NCBI GenBank assembly: GCA_008828725.1
Contig: MEHQ01001888.1
Span: forward strand, 105,948-169,947
Direction: 5' to 3'
Origin: Saccharina japonica
Lineage: Eukaryota > Sar > Phaeophyceae > Laminariales > Laminariaceae
Length of the DNA stretch: 64,000 nucleotides
In this document: in pieces, positions 22,366 through 35,680 of the stretch
Layout of the letters: each line of letters starts with the position of its first letter
Numbering within the stretch: position 1 is the first letter of the stretch
The notes under the pieces: model-generated
Database searches by the model: none
What the model was told of the DNA's origin: nothing
Seen by the model: only the letters and a program-made list of their open reading frames with translations
Position numbers and translations under genes: made by a program

Positions 22366-25300
22366 GGGGGGGACCGAAGCGAATCGCGGATAGAGGGAAC
22401 GGGGTTGGTAGGAAGGGCGGAAAGCCAAAGGGCGAGGAAAGAGGAGTCACAGGGAATCATGGAGTAGGGACTCCGATGCCACCAGTAGGGAAGGCACCCC
22501 AGCTGGAGGGTACGTCGGGGCGTCGAGGTGGGGCATCCGGGAAAACGATTCTCCCCGATGCCTTCCTCGGTGACATGCACCTAAGGTGAGGATGCGGCGT
22601 GCGCTGTTCGGCAAGTTTCCTGCCACCAGCGTCCTGCTACGGCCTCTTGCCGCGGCCAACCGGAGGCTCCCACCCAGGGTTTTTACGATTAGATCCCTGT
22701 CTGTGCTACTGATAAAATACTATATGTATACTGCTGTAGCCTAATACTACGCGTACCCGCCCAGGGTTTTTAGCACTGCACCCAGGATTTTTCGGACACA
22801 CTACTACTTGGAGTTACAAGTGTCGCCCATGCTTTGCGGTTAAAGCGAAAGGGTTAACACACCCCTCGCCCCCCGTCTGATCAGCGGGGTATTTTGGTTG
22901 CTCGCGTCATCTTATTATGTATCATACTATGGTAATCTATCTGGCGGAGACCCAGGGAGCAGGGAGGGGAGAATCTTCAGATTCTTGACACCCGTGGGCT
23001 AAAGGAGAGCTGGCTGTGAATCTCAACCGGTGATGTCATTCACGCGATTCAATCATAATAGTCAATCGACAGAGTATATACTTGACATGCGATAATAGGA
23101 ATCGCAAAAAGGACGCGATGATTTTGACGATTTAGTCACACCGTAAGGTCTTTCGTCGGCTACGATTATGACACGTATCCACCACGTATCTTACTTTTTA
23201 CCGGCCACATATTGTTCACATATATATTTCGCGGAAGGTGAAGCAAGCCAAGCAATTCCTGCCGTCGGCCGTCTTGAGCGGGGGGCATGCTACAGCAGTA
23301 GTCCCCCCCCTTCAACCTTCATCTTGCGTTCTATGTTCTTTAGTTTGTTTGGTACATCATCAGTAGAGTTACAAGCAGTAGTTCAGGCTCGTCGACGCCA
23401 TCATTCTGGAAGTCGCCTCCTCTGGTGATGTCGGCCTTGACGCGCACATTTTTTTTCGTCTATTATACATGTGGCAAGGAGAGGTGCCTCCACAAAAACC
23501 TCCCTCACATCTCAAAATAACAGATAGATCTTCTCATAGAAAGAGAGAGCGGGGGGGGCGTCCTCATAATAAGTACGTAGGATGACCCTTTCTATGCTCC
23601 CAAGACTGGGCTGCCCCTGCAAGCGTTCGCTCGTGTTTGTTTGTATTCCCGAACGCCAACCACATTCTGAAGACCACCCAGAATGATCAGAATTATGGCA
23701 GGTGTCGCAGACCGGATTCTGGAAGTTGGTTTACGTTCGTATCTTCAAGGTTGCAATGATATTTGATATTTGTGACAGGATTAAGGGTACGTACGGACAT
23801 TTATGTATTGATAGAACCCTGTCCTCCACACAGACAGGCAGTAGCCGTACGGTTTATGCTATTATTATTGTACGAGAACCACGTTCCATCGGCTGCACCA
23901 ACATTCGATAACAAATACCTGGTAACTGAACTGGTAAAAGTTGAAGCAAACTCGCTCGTCGATTTATCGAAAAATAACGATTCATCATCGATCGGCTGCG
24001 CCGACTTCGTTCGGTTGTTTCATTTCAACCTCGCCCATTTAATTTGTATCGAAACAAAATAACGATTCATCATTCGGCTGCACCGCAACTCGATTGCGTA
24101 TAACTAATCGTCGCTATATTATCTTAGACTATAATTTACCAGGTACGTCTTATTTTCGCCCCCACTTTCAAACTAACGTGCTGTGCTCTGCTATTAATAT
24201 TGTACTCCGAACCACTTTTTTTTTCTGCTCAACGCCGTTTTATTAGTTGGGCAGACTACTTCGAGCTAGTAGTGTGGGGTAATGTTTCCAGTACTACTCT
24301 GTAACTGTGGTATATATACGAAGCACGGGTATATAATTAGGGGCGCGGCGGTGCGCTCTACAGGCTCACTTTTCTTGTCAGAATCCCGGTTAGCGCACCA
24401 TCCGCTGGATGGAGGCAATGTGCGGCTTAAGTTGCCGCTCTTTCGTACTTCTTTTACTTTTTTTGAGGGTCGCACCCAGCGGGCCAAATACATATACCTG
24501 GTATATACATACGTACGTAGTGCGCCCCAACTTCGCCGTCGTACTGCGTATCGTTCTGCGTGTGTGTGTGTATACATACATGGTGAGTAAGCGAAAATGT
24601 TTTTGGGGGGTCTTTTTTCGCTTTTTTCGCGCAGGCGAAACTTACGCGTTCTATATCATAGCGTTTCGTCCGGTTCGCCGCAAGCGATGCACGTTTGTTT
24701 GGAGTATATTTAGTTACACGCGGCGCAAGCTGTCGTATTTTTTGTCTCTCTGGCGGCCCTCCGGGGGGCCTCCGGCGCCCCCGCGACCGCACCACGTGCC
24801 TCCCCACCTAACTAACTAAAACAACAACAACAAACAGACATTATATAACCTGTAACCCTCTGGTACAGAATACTGGTGGTACTATAAAATAAGGAGACCA
24901 AACAGAGGGGTACAGCAAAACAGCAGTAGTAGTAAGAGCAGTATTATTGACAGTAAACACAGCACGTGGATACTACCAGGTACGAGTACCAGGTACGAGT
25001 GAGTGAGTGAGTGAGTGTAACTTGAGTGTATCATCAGTGTATGATGAGGTGCACTCCCTTGGCTTCAACCATTTTACCTCAAAAATATGAACCCGGAACC
25101 CGGACACCAAGGAATTTTCCATACGACGAGTCGTACGTATAAAGCGCCTGCCGCCAACGAGAAACCCGAAAAATGATGACCCTACAGCTCTAAAGAGCCC
25201 CTTTTCCTGCCTTTTCCTCTCTTATTTCGTTTCTTCCAGATTTGAGATTTTTTGTGAAGCCTCGCATCTCGAATCTCAGAAAAACCTGCCCACGCACGAG

Positions 25301-25384
25301 CCAGCCACGAGAACGAGCGAGCACAGCACAAAGCATTCAAACAAGCTTGCGAGTTTGCATCACAACTACCTCTAACTCTCCCAA
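22366..25384. other. No gene recognised
   Basis: A 3-kb stretch with short open frames only. Several TACCWGGTA motifs occur here (23,916; 24,137; 24,495; 24,974; 24,987). A GTGA run sits at 25,000. Confidence 0.35.
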
Positions 25385-25430
25385 CAGCACAGCACAGCAC
25401 AGCACAGCACAGCAGCACAGCACGCACAGC
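25385..25430. repeat. (CAGCA)n microsatellite
   Basis: About eight CAGCA units, 70 bp upstream of a candidate gene start. Confidence 0.85.
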
Positions 25431-25501
25431 ATTGCACAGCGCGAGGCATATTATATACTAAAAGCACACATCAAACGTTAGTGTGCACGAGTACGAGTAC
25501 G

Positions 25502-25526
25502 ATGTTCTCCCGGAAATCGAAGACGA

Positions 25527-25558
<32 letters not shown>

Positions 25559-25733
25559 AGTGCTGCCGAAACCACGTCGTCTTCACCCGGAGGAGGAGGA
25601 GCAGCAGCAGGAGGAGGAGGAGGAGGAGGGGGGGGAGGAGGAGTCAAGCGAGGAGATTCCGTCAAATCTAACAAGAAGAAGAGCGCACAGCAGGATTCGC
25701 AACGCGATTCGACACCGCCAGAGGTCCCACCAG
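25502..25733 (+). CDS. Possible first exon of an unknown protein with poly-Ala and poly-Gly runs
   Basis: An ATG at 25,502 opens a basic N-terminus (MFSRKSKTK), then ten Ala from a (GCT)n run, ETTSSSPGGGG, a run of 11 Gly, and a Lys/Ser/Gln-rich part ending PPEVPPG. A GTACT donor-like site follows at 25,734. No catalytic domain is present, and no convincing second exon was found downstream. Low complexity alone could produce this frame, but codon use over GEG-free parts (VKRGDSVKSNKKKS) looks protein-like. Function unknown; treat as tentative. Confidence 0.3.
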
Positions 25734-27240
25734 GTACTACTTTTATTTTTTTCGAAGATAATAATGTACTGCTGCTGCTGCTGCTTGCTGCGTACAAATC
25801 AATGCTCACATGTGGGCTGTACACAGCGAGCGACGATGCAATGTAGTTCGAGAGGTTTTAGGCCTGCGCTCACGCGGGGCCCCTCTTAGACGGAACCTGT
25901 TTGGCTCCGTGACTTGCCCACGAGCGAGTAGTCGTGCGAGACTGGCGGCACAGACCTACCTGCAGCAGCACAGGCTTGTTCACAGATTTCCGGTGGTGGT
26001 TTGTGTATGTAAAATGATGATAAATTAAAAAAATAATGAAAAAAAAATAAAATAATGAAAAGCAGCAGCAGAAATTAATAGCCCCTCTGTGCATGCTTTT
26101 GCACATAATAACTGTATGATACCTCGGGTATCACGTGGACAAGAAAACTTGTACCCCCCATCAAGCCCCCATGCCAAATCAACGCAGAAACAGGCTAAAG
26201 CAATGGTCTGTCTGACGTACGAAACGTTGTTGTGTGCTCGATATGGGCGATGGTTCCGTCAAAGCAGCAAAAACAGTCCTGCTCAGTCTGGCTCAATCAT
26301 GTGTAACGTGTGAGAGGAGCAGCAACAGCAGGAGGAGAAACCGTTTTTGCTAAACTTCAGACTTTTGTACGAGTACGTCGTTTTATTGTTCCTTTTGTCC
26401 CTCTCTGCCTTGAAGGCAAAGCTGTATCATGAATCATGAGGAGTACAGCAACAGCAGCACCCGTGAATTCAGCAGCATAGCGTAGCAATCGCATCGTATA
26501 TATTCATAGGTGTATGTTGGGCTGGGCAGAGAGCGGGTTCACCAGCATCGTGGTTTATGTGCGCCGTTCATGACATGACTGATGACTGCTGATGTTGGCA
26601 GTTTGTTGCCCTTTCATATATATCGATATGCGAAGTAGTTGCCGAAAAGGAGCCCTCGGTGCTCGGGGACCCCAAAAAGTACGTACTGCTGGGTACGAAC
26701 TGGGATCGGAAAAAAAAGCAAACATGCAAAATGTTCTCTCGCCCGTGGTGTACTCGTGTGCTGGTGCTGGTGCACGCGTACTGGTGGTGTGGCTGAAACA
26801 AAAGCAACAGCAGTGCTGTAACGCCAGTGCCTGGTGTGCGCGCCTTCTTTGCGCCGGTCCAGGTTTTTGTTTCTCGAAGCCTCACACGCCTCACGGATAC
26901 CAGACACACTTTCTCAGATGCAAGGTGCAAGGTATGCGTGCGGATAAAAGCGACATCGCGGAAGTACCGTCACATTTTCTTCGTACGAGCACGAATCTCA
27001 AAAACTACGTCACAGCAAATACCGGTGCTACTCCATACTTAAAGAGCCGGTTTTACCATGGCGTAACTGGTTCACTGCTACTCGTACGTATACGAGGGTT
27101 TTGCAGCGGACACCTGCCGCTCAGTGAAGTGAGCCCAATACTTCGGTACGTGGTGGCTCTCCAGTGGATTGGGCGTTGGAAGGGCGGTCAATTTTAACAC
27201 AACTCCGCAGCAACACTATACATATGCACCTGAACTACAG
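25734..27240. other. No gene recognised
   Basis: A (CTG)n run at 25,770-25,790, A-rich sequence around 26,025-26,060, then unique-looking DNA up to the left edge of the inverted repeat. Confidence 0.35.
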
Positions 27241-28273
27241 AGAGAGACATAATACCAGTACTCGTAGCGATCTACTGTAACTATCGAGCTGTACATTCCA
27301 TCTTCCAGGCAACCCCCCGGATATTTGATTAGGTCTTCTACGTACTACTTACTGTAACCGAGTTGAAGGAATTGTTCACATACTGTACGACGTACTGTAT
27401 CAGACAGGTCACCGATTTCCATTTCATGATGTAGATTTCAGGGCAAACACATGAACTCGTGATGTGTACGAGTGATCTATTGATACTGAGGCTTCGAATA
27501 GTCAATATTCCTCTTCCTCGTTGGGTTGCGCACGCACAGCTGTAGGCAGCACACTCGAGGAACATGCTTTGTCACTATGAAATGCTACTGCTGTTGCGAA
27601 AAACAACCTGCTGGGGTTCGTAGGATATTTCATTGTTTCCGCCTCTTATGTATGCTATCATATGTATGTACCAGGTATGTGTTTATGTATGTATTAATGT
27701 GCAGTAGTACGAGAGTACTGTATGTACGAAGTATGAATATACATATGTATGTATGCGCCGACAGCGAAACATACACGTCACGACGCACACTCAGTCGACT
27801 GCGATGCGCCCGGCGTTAGAGGAACGGGCTTGATAAGGCGAACATTCTCACCCCCAGTCTCGTGTCAAGCCGTGAAGAGTTCGGCGAGGGAGCTCTCCTA
27901 TTATAGTGTGGCCTGTTTTAACTGTATATCCTGAGGATGTGGTGTGTGGCAGTGCCGGCGGGCAGCCTAGCCTAATGCCGTTAATGCTGGAGATTCCACA
28001 TGGACCCAAAAATCCTCTGTGCTCCCACTCTTCTACTAAGTAACTGTAGTACCCATGGTGGAAGCCGCACACACATTCTGCATGATCTATCAATAGTACA
28101 TTCTGCATGATCTACGTATCAATAGCACATGTTTCCTGGGCTGGATCTGCACTTTACAGATCCTGCACAACGAGTACAGACCCTGCGCAGCGTCTCATAA
28201 CGGCAGGTGCGTGAGGATCTAGCTTTTCTAGATCGTAACCTGCCCGGTGTGTGCCACTACTGCACGTGAACGC

Positions 28274-29744
28274 ATGCTGACAATTGTCCCGACCGACTCT
28301 TGCACTATTGTTGTAGGTGCTGGCGGGAAGCAGCCGAACCGGAAAACGAAAGCGGCGAAATCGGGTCAGGCTATGGTCATGTGGGCGGGAGGAGAAGCCG
28401 CCGCAACGGGCGTTTCCACAGCCCTCGTCGCGGTGGGAGTGTCGTCCGTCATTGCTCCGGTGGTGGCAGTCATCGTATTGGTCGGCCACGTCATTATTAA
28501 AGGAACCGCGCTCGCCGTAAATAAGAGGCTTCAGGTTAGTGATGCGCATTCAACTTAAGACATCAACATTAAAAGTTGATAAATACTACTGCAGTAGATT
28601 ATTCCTATTAATAATCATTTTTCAATCCCATCACCGAGGCTGTGGTTGTTCGATTGTGTTATCTGTATGGGTTTTAGTATGTCATAATAAACGCTATACA
28701 AAAAGTGTATGTTTTATATTGACGTACAATAAATGTTTATGCATTTTAGCGTACAAAACAATATTTGGGTTTTAATATGCCCATGCACAAATACCATCCA
28801 AATTACATATGTATAATATGAGTCTTGGAATATTGCACTAAACGCCATGCAAACCAAATACAGTACCTATCAATCTCGATCTCGATCGTAATCAATATAA
28901 TATCGACCAAGCATCAGTAAATCTCAACCCTCAATCAATAAGGCTAGGTCTCATGCTCACGTTTTGACGGGTTTCCTTTGTATTATGAGGCGTTTTAGTG
29001 CAATTTACGTACATTTCCACTACCCTGGAATCCTGGCACCTCTTTCAGCCAGGAGAGATGTGCTGCCGGAACCGGTGTACTGCCAGTAGATACTGGCCCA
29101 GTACCGAGCCCTAGCATTCAATCAATCGAACCATTCGATTTGTCAACCTCTCAACCCCAACCCCGTTCTTCTGTTGATTGCCAACACGGTTTCAGGTCCG
29201 CTCCGACCAAAAAGCGCACTTGGAAGACCTGAGTCTCACGGAGGCTCGAACGGCGGACCACTTTACAATCTTCATCAACGGCACAGGAGCACCCGGCGAG
29301 TGCAGCGCGTATGTGTCATCGACGGACTACATCTCCCACCCTCCGGTCAGCCCGGGCGCACTAAACGGGATCTCCAAGCTGGTCAGCGGAAGCTCTAAGT
29401 GCAACGTGAGGGATATGGGTGGCTTCACTGAAAACCTCCCCACTCCGTTCAACGTGCGCATCAGCATGCCGGACGTGATCGCGCTCATGAGGCAATCGTG
29501 GACGTACGAGAGATTCTGCCAAACCAAGTGTGGAAGCATGACCATCGTCGTGCTGCGCTCGCAGAACAGCAAGGCGAAGCTGCGCGTGGCGTGGGAGAAC
29601 TCTGGGACCCATGACTGCTGCAAAGCTAAGGTGTACACCGTGGAGGAATGGAAGAAGACGCCGTTCGCCGGGAAGACGACGACAATGCCCGAGAAGGTCG
29701 CCGACGTGGACATGGCTCTCGAAAGGACCCTCGTCTTCGAGTAG
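28274..29744 (+). CDS. Unknown two-exon protein with one hydrophobic region, copy 1
   Basis: Exon 1 (28,274-28,534) and exon 2 (29,196-29,744) join at a phase-0 GT-AG intron (661 bp, donor GTTAGT, acceptor TTTCAG) to give 269 residues. Residues 47-77 form a long hydrophobic stretch (TALVAVGVSSVIAPVVAVIV and on), enough for one long or two short membrane segments. The C-terminal 180 residues are soluble-looking, with Cys at 123, 156, 195, 199, 228 and 229 and an NGT glycosylation-type site at 115. This suggests an anchored domain held by disulphides. I recognise no family. The start is uncertain: a TTGTTGTAG acceptor-like site lies at 28,309-28,317, so exon 1 could be an internal exon. An identical copy lies inverted at 39,308-40,778. 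Long intact frame, clean intron and full conservation in both copies support a real gene. Confidence 0.7.
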
Positions 29745-29879
29745 CTTGTAGCTTGAGATAAGCCCCCCGAATGCAAAAGCTTGCTGAGTGCAAGCGGACT
29801 TTCTGGGTAGAAGGTGAACACGCATAGTGTCCGTTCCACGCTGTAACATGCTATGGGACCCCCCCCCCCCCATCCCGCC

Positions 29880-30005
29880 GGAAAGAGACCCCTCCCCCCC
29901 CCCGCGAAAACCCAACGTTCTCCGTCTCGGCATTGTAGGGATGCGAGAGTCTATGGTCTTACGACTACGGCTGTGCACGACATGAGGACACCCCCCCCCT
30001 CCCCA
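29880..30005 (+). repeat. CCCGGCATTGTAGGG repeat fragment in arm X
   Basis: GTCTCGGCATTGTAGGGATG, GTCTATGGTC and CACGACATGAGGACACC between C-rich runs. It directly follows the 269-residue gene. Confidence 0.75.
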
Positions 30006-30369
30006 AAGGGCACCCCCCTAACCCGTAACTCTGTGGGATACACGATGGGGTTCCCCTTTTGAGGCCGACTGTACCGACGGAACCGGGTTTCCTTTGAGGG
30101 AGGGGACCCCTTTCCGGGGAGGGGGTCCCACAATATATTGTACGCGCTACGGTGCCGCTCTCTCTCTCTTTCGGTACGTAGTTCATCTTCCAGTTTCCCA
30201 GAAGCAGCCACAAGTGTTTTCCACGCTTCCAAGTATGGGAGCGGGCACCTGCCTGGGGAAAGTCCTCGAGCATGATGTGTTTTGGATGTTTATCGTCCTC
30301 GATGGGGGCTGCGATTATAGGTGTTAAGGTTTGTTTTTAGCGCTCACAAAGTTAAAACGCTTTTGTGTT

Positions 30370-30427
30370 TATCAAGTTCCAGGTTCAGGAGCACTTTTAT
30401 CAAGTTCCAGGTTCAGGAGCACTTTTC
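30370..30427. repeat. 29-bp perfect tandem duplication
   Basis: TATCAAGTTCCAGG...CACTTTT occurs twice back to back. It is also present in the other arm (about 38,630-38,690), so it predates the arm duplication. Confidence 0.85.
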
Positions 30428-31152
30428 GTTTGGAAAAGCTGTTGTGCAAAACATTTTGTGTAGAGGCTGGCGTCGTAGTCTGTCGGCCTTGGATGCAAAG
30501 TATCCCTTGTCTGCAACGTACCCCCCCCCCACGGTTTGGGCTCGGTTTAGAAAAATAAACATAGATTTTGCACGGGGATGGACGGAGCCGGATTTTTTTG
30601 TAGGGCGACTTGTTGGCTTGGTTTGGTGCTGTGGTGGTATTTTACGGTTTGGTGGCTCGATGTAAGTATTCCAGCAGGGGTTATACTCGTCGGCTTGATC
30701 GTTGCTCGTCGTTCCGTCGTAAAGCGAGCTGTTTTTTGTGCGTGATGGTTTTAACTTGATAATATATTAATTAATGTTGGGTGTTTGGATTTGCGTGATG
30801 CTTTCGGGTGCAGCATCTTTGGCGTGGCAATAAGTGCCTGGTATTACGAAAGGGACCCTGTGGCGAGAGACAAGTTTCGATGCAGTCGGTAATTGCTTTC
30901 TCGATGACTTTGTATAACTATACCTGGTATGAAGGGGAAAATGACGGGCGGCGTGTTCGAGGCAGTCAGTGACTTGACCTCGATGACTTTATGATTGGCA
31001 GCGCAACCGCAGGCTCAACCATAGATAGGTCTGCATACGTAATGCACCTACCTGTCCGTGCGTTGAGCACACCAGCTTCGCGTACATAATCGTATATCTG
31101 GTATGTACGTATTATCCAGGCAACGTCCTGACTAGATATAGTTTTATGGATT

Positions 31153-33216
31153 AATAAGGAGGGTGATAGTGGGGCCATCAAGAACACCTCTCGGTTCTCC
31201 TGGGCGGTATGGTACCTGGGTGGCACCAGATGTGCGTGTCGCCGCGTCCGATGAGGGCGCATTATGGACTTGAAAATGTATATTGTGCAAGGTAGTAACG
31301 GCGGCAGGAATGCGGGTTTTCTTTTATTTTGAAGGTATGGGGGCAACAGTAAGCGCACAAGAGCAATCATCTACGTAGTCACGATCAATCCGGGGGTTGC
31401 ATCGTGGATTAGATTAAAAAGCTCAGCGCGCAATAAAACAGAGTTGGTGGAAAGCAGGTTCTGAAGCCGTGCGAGATGTCGGGTAGAGTTGAATGGATTG
31501 AAGGTCCTGAAGCCGCGTGTAGTGTCGGGTAGAGCTGGGTGGTGTTGCAGGTGCTGAAGCCGTGTGTGATGTCGGGAACTATAACGGATCAATCAATACG
31601 AACGAGGTACCTGATACCAGACTTCACGCGTGCTCGTGGTGGAGCCCACAAAGCGATGGCCATTATGTGACATTCTTCTTTGAGGGCGTAGTATGGCAGT
31701 TCACGCGGAGACAAGGGGCAGGTTTCTTGTCTGCTCAAGCGCACTATATCTATGATGGTCATCAGTACATCGTCCGTCCTGCGTAGTGCTCTCGCCTAAG
31801 AAACGTCGCAAACCACGTCGACCCCTGAGAAAGGTTTCTCTGTGGGCGGTGGGTGTCGTAGGCGGCTTCGTTTTTGTGGCCCTTCATATATGGCGTGCCT
31901 CAAGGATATACCTATAGGTGTCCCCACTACGGGAGGTCGATCGGATTTGCAAAACCCAAGCATGCAAGTCAATGGTGGGTCGCATGCGCTGTTCCTAGGT
32001 TTAGCCCAGTTCGAGCGTAGGTGTCATAAAAGCCCTACATACATGCGCAGGAAAAATAAGGCTTACTAAGAAGGTGGACTAAGGTGGTCAATGCCCGGGG
32101 TGCTGCATTCTGCATGGCTGATGTCGTTGCTTGCTACTTATGGTAAGCCCCAGACGAGCTAGGTCAGCTCGAGGCTAGCATAAAGCTGAATCACTCGAGT
32201 GAGTCAGTCACCCTACGAGTAGTTGACAGGAAGTAAGAGGTGTGGATTATTACCGAGAAGAAAATACGAAGACAAAGGCTGCTGTGTGCGATGTCCCAGT
32301 AGAAGAAGCAGTTCCGTGTTACACCCTACACAATCTACATCCACCCAGGAAACCCGGGGATATATCTCTGATGTCCCCGGACGGCCATAGCCCCCTCTCC
32401 ACTACGAACCCACAGGCCCAAAGGGACTTGGGGAAAACGACAATCACAGGCCTAAAGGGGCTTGGGGAAAACGACAGAAAAAGAAGACAGGGACAGCCGG
32501 AGACCATCCACAAAAAATCACAACTCGAAGAAGGAAGACTGAAGAAACCACGATTAACGTCATAATCCGTGTCGACAAAATTCCTACCGACGACATACCC
32601 GTGATAAAACGCTACCAAACAATACCTCGTTTCACTGAAAGACAGTTGGAATTCACAGAAAACATCGGATGAGAAACTTTCCAAGTCCACATGACAACAT
32701 TCACATCAATATTACTGTCCTCCGATCTCTTCTATATACTGTAAATCACCACAGTAGTATATATTTATTTTCAGTTAAGATCTGCCAGGAAATACCACTT
32801 CATAAACGCACACACATACATACAACAAATAGCTACACACAGAAAAGAAGCGACCCACCACCAGTTTCTTCCTGTTGTGACCTAAACCCACCAGTCAGGA
32901 GCAGCTAGTAGGGGGCCTGAGCTAGGAGGTACACTTTCAGACTTCAGACAAGTAAACACGACCGCCGGCCAATCTGCAGTCGATTCACCAACAACCTTTC
33001 TCCCAACACACGAACCGTTCGTATACCATCGACAAATACTTCTTCCTTAACCCCACCATGCTCAGTAGTGTCACCATACGCTTTGCCCTCAAGGCCTCTT
33101 TCGTCTGCACCGCTCGCTGATCAAACGCGAACTTGAATAACATGGTCCTCGAGCCTGACCTCGGGCGATCGCATAACAACTCCCGGTTCAGTATCTGTCA
33201 ACATTTTAATGGGTTC
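31153..33216. repeat. Unit A, first copy (forward)
   Basis: About 2.06 kb, from AGGAGGGTGATAGTGG to AACATTTTAATGGGTTC. It occurs inverted at 33,609-35,680 and forward again at 35,681-37,753. It contains a 46-bp tandem repeat (CTGAAGCCG.G..TGATGTCGGG) at 31,461-31,580 and several open frames under 110 codons without recognisable domains (for example AVCDVPVEEAVPCYTLHN at 32,280). This copy carries variants not shared by the other two. Confidence 0.9.
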
Positions 33217-33217
33217 A

Positions 33218-33465
33218 GACGCATGCTACGATAGAAGTGCACCATGCATTTTCTGAGCTCCTCGCTTAAGGAGCGCCATACCTCACCGAAAATACGATTT
33301 TGGAGGGAAATAAAAGTGCTGCCGGATGCGAAATCTCATGACCGAAGTATATTCTGAAACAGTATTCGGCACAAAAAACGAAAGTCCGACGAATTTGGGT
33401 TAAGGAGTCCGATCGTTCAGAAAACGATTCAGCCAAAAAGTGCTACCTCTACCGTAGCACGCGTC
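33218..33465. mobile_element. GACGC-type TIR element, complete copy between A and A'
   Basis: 248 bp, ends GACGCATGCTACGATAGAAG and the inverse of GACGCGTGCTACGGTAGAGG, with the family interior. It sits at the boundary of unit A and is followed within 4 bp by the right half of another copy. Confidence 0.8.
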
Positions 33466-33468
33466 GGC

Positions 33469-33608
33469 CTAAATGACAAAGAAAAATATTTCGACACAAT
33501 GATGAAATTCCGACGATTTTGGATGAAGGCCCCACCCCGCCCGTCATTCAGAAAACGTTTCAGCCAAAAAACGGTATACCCTATACATCTATCGTAGCAC
33601 GCGTCGAT
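33469..33608. mobile_element. Right half of a GACGC-type element at the edge of A'
   Basis: Contains AAATATTTCGACACAATG, CGACGATTTTGGATGAAGG, the CAGCCAAAA block and terminal CTATCGTAGCACGCGTC. Its reverse complement lies at 37,754-37,898, so it was part of the A unit when A'/A formed. Confidence 0.75.
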
Positions 33609-35680
33609 GCGGTTCCTTCTGAGGAACCCATTAAAATGTTGACAGATACTGAACCGGGAGTTGTTATGCGATCGCCCGAGGTCAGGCTCGAGGACCATGT
33701 TATTCAAGTTCGCGTTTGATCAGCGAGCGGTGCAGACGAAAGAGGCCTTGAGGGCAAAGCGTATGGTGACACTACTGAGCATGGTGGGGTTAAGGAAGAA
33801 GTATTTGTCGATGGTAAACGAACGGTTCGTGTGTTGGGAGAAAGGTTGTTGGTGAATCGACTGCAGATTGGCCGGCGGTCGTGTTTACTTGTCTGAAGTC
33901 TGAAAGTGTACCTCCTAGCTCAGGCCCCCTACTAGCTGCTCCTGACTGGTGGGTTTAGGTCACAACAGGAAGAAACTGGTGGTGGGTCGCTTCTTTTCTG
34001 TGTGTAGCTATTTGTTGTATGTATGTGTGTGCGTTTATGAAGTGGTATTTCCTGGCAGATCTTAACTGAAAATAAATATATACTACTGTGGTGATTTACA
34101 GTATATAGAAGAGATCGGAGGACATTAATATTGCTGTGAATGTTGTCATGTGGACTTGGAAAGTTTCTCATCCGAAGTTTACTGTGAATTCCAACTGTCT
34201 TTCAGTGAAACGAGGTATTGTTCGGTAGCGTTTTATCACGGGTATGTCGTCGGTAGGAATTTTGTCGACACGGATTATGACGTTAATCGTGGTTTCTTCA
34301 GTCTTCCTTCTTCGAGTTGTGATTTTTTGTGGATGGTCTCCGGCTGTCCCTGTCTTCTTTTTCTGTCGTTTTCCCCAAGCCCCTTTAGGCCTGTGATTGT
34401 CGTTTTCCCCAAGTCCCTTTGGGCCTGTGGGTTCGTAGTGGAGAGGGGGCTATGGCCGTCCGGGGACATCAGAGATATATCCCCGGGTTTCCTGGGTGGA
34501 TGTAGATTGTGTAGGGTGTAACACGGAACTGCTTCTTCTACTGGGACATCGCACACAGCAGCCTTTGTCTTCGTATTTTCTTCTCGGTAATAATCCACAC
34601 CTCTTACTTCCTGTCAACTACTCGTAGGGTGACTGACTCACTCGAGTGATTCAGCTTTATGCTAGCCTCGAGCTGACCTAGCTCGTCTGGGGCTTACCAT
34701 AAGTAGCAAGCAACGACATCAGCCATGCAGAATGCAGCACCCCGGGCATTGACCACCTTAGTCCACCTTCTTAGTAAGCCTTATTTTTCCTGCGCATGTA
34801 TGTAGGGCTTTTATGACACCTACGCTCGAACTGGGCTAAACCTAGGAACAGCGCATGCGACCCACCATTGACTTGCATGCTTGGGTTTTGCAAATCCGAT
34901 CGACCTCCCGTAGTGGGGACACCTATAGGTATATCCTTGAGGCACGCCATATATGAAGGGCCACAAAAACGAAGCCGCCTACGACACCCACCGCCCACAG
35001 AGAAACCTTTCTCAGGGGTCGACGTGGTTTGCGACGTTTCTTGGCGAGAGCACTACGCAGGACGGACGATGTACTGATGACCATCATAGATATAGTGCGC
35101 TTGAGCAGACAAGAAACCTGCCCCTTGTCTCCGCGTGAACTGCCATACTACGCCCTCAAAGAAGAATGTCACATAATGGCCATCGCTTTGTGGGCTCCAC
35201 CACGAGCACGCGTGAAGTCTGGTATCAGGTACCTCGTTCGTATTGATTGATCCGTTATAGTTCCCGACATCACACACGGCTTCAGCACCTGCAACACCAC
35301 CCAGCTCTCCCCGACACTACACGCGGCTTCAGGACCTTCAATCCATTCAACTCTACCCGACATCTCGCACGGCTTCAGAACCTGCTTTCCACCAACTCTG
35401 TTTTATTGCGCGCTGAGCTTTTTAATCAATCCACGATGCAACCCCCGGATTGATCGTGACTACGTAGATGATTGCTCTTTGCGCTTACTGTTGCCCCCAT
35501 ACCTTCAAAATAAAAGAAAACCCGCATTCCTGCCGCCGTTACTACCTTGCACAATATACATTTTCAAGTCCATAATGCGCCCTCATCGGACGCGGCGACA
35601 CGCACATCTGGTGCCACCCAGGTACCATACCGCCCAGGAGAACCGAGAGGTGTTCTTGATGGCCCCACTATCACCCTCCT
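33609..35680. repeat. Unit A', inverted copy
   Basis: Reverse complement of unit A, ending at 35,680 in ATCACCCTCCT, where it meets the next copy with no spacer. It shares several base variants with the third copy against the first (for example around 34,130 and 34,175) but has its own small indels near 35,040, 35,310 and 35,430. Confidence 0.9.

Larger units (their letters stand above)
27241..31152. repeat. Left arm (X) of a large inverted repeat
   Basis: About 3.9 kb, nearly identical in reverse complement to 37,900-41,808. Similarity starts at AGAGAGAGACATAATACC (27,241) and ends at CTAGATATAGTTTTATGG (31,140s). Differences are scattered substitutions plus one block of length variation around 27,690-27,740. 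It contains the 269-residue gene, a CCCGGCATTGTAGGG repeat fragment and a 29-bp tandem duplication. Confidence 0.9.

Noticed and set aside
29327-29978. Minus-strand open frames of 170 and 205 codons
   Set aside because: Antisense to exon 2 of the 269-residue gene, whose sense frame has matching intron borders.
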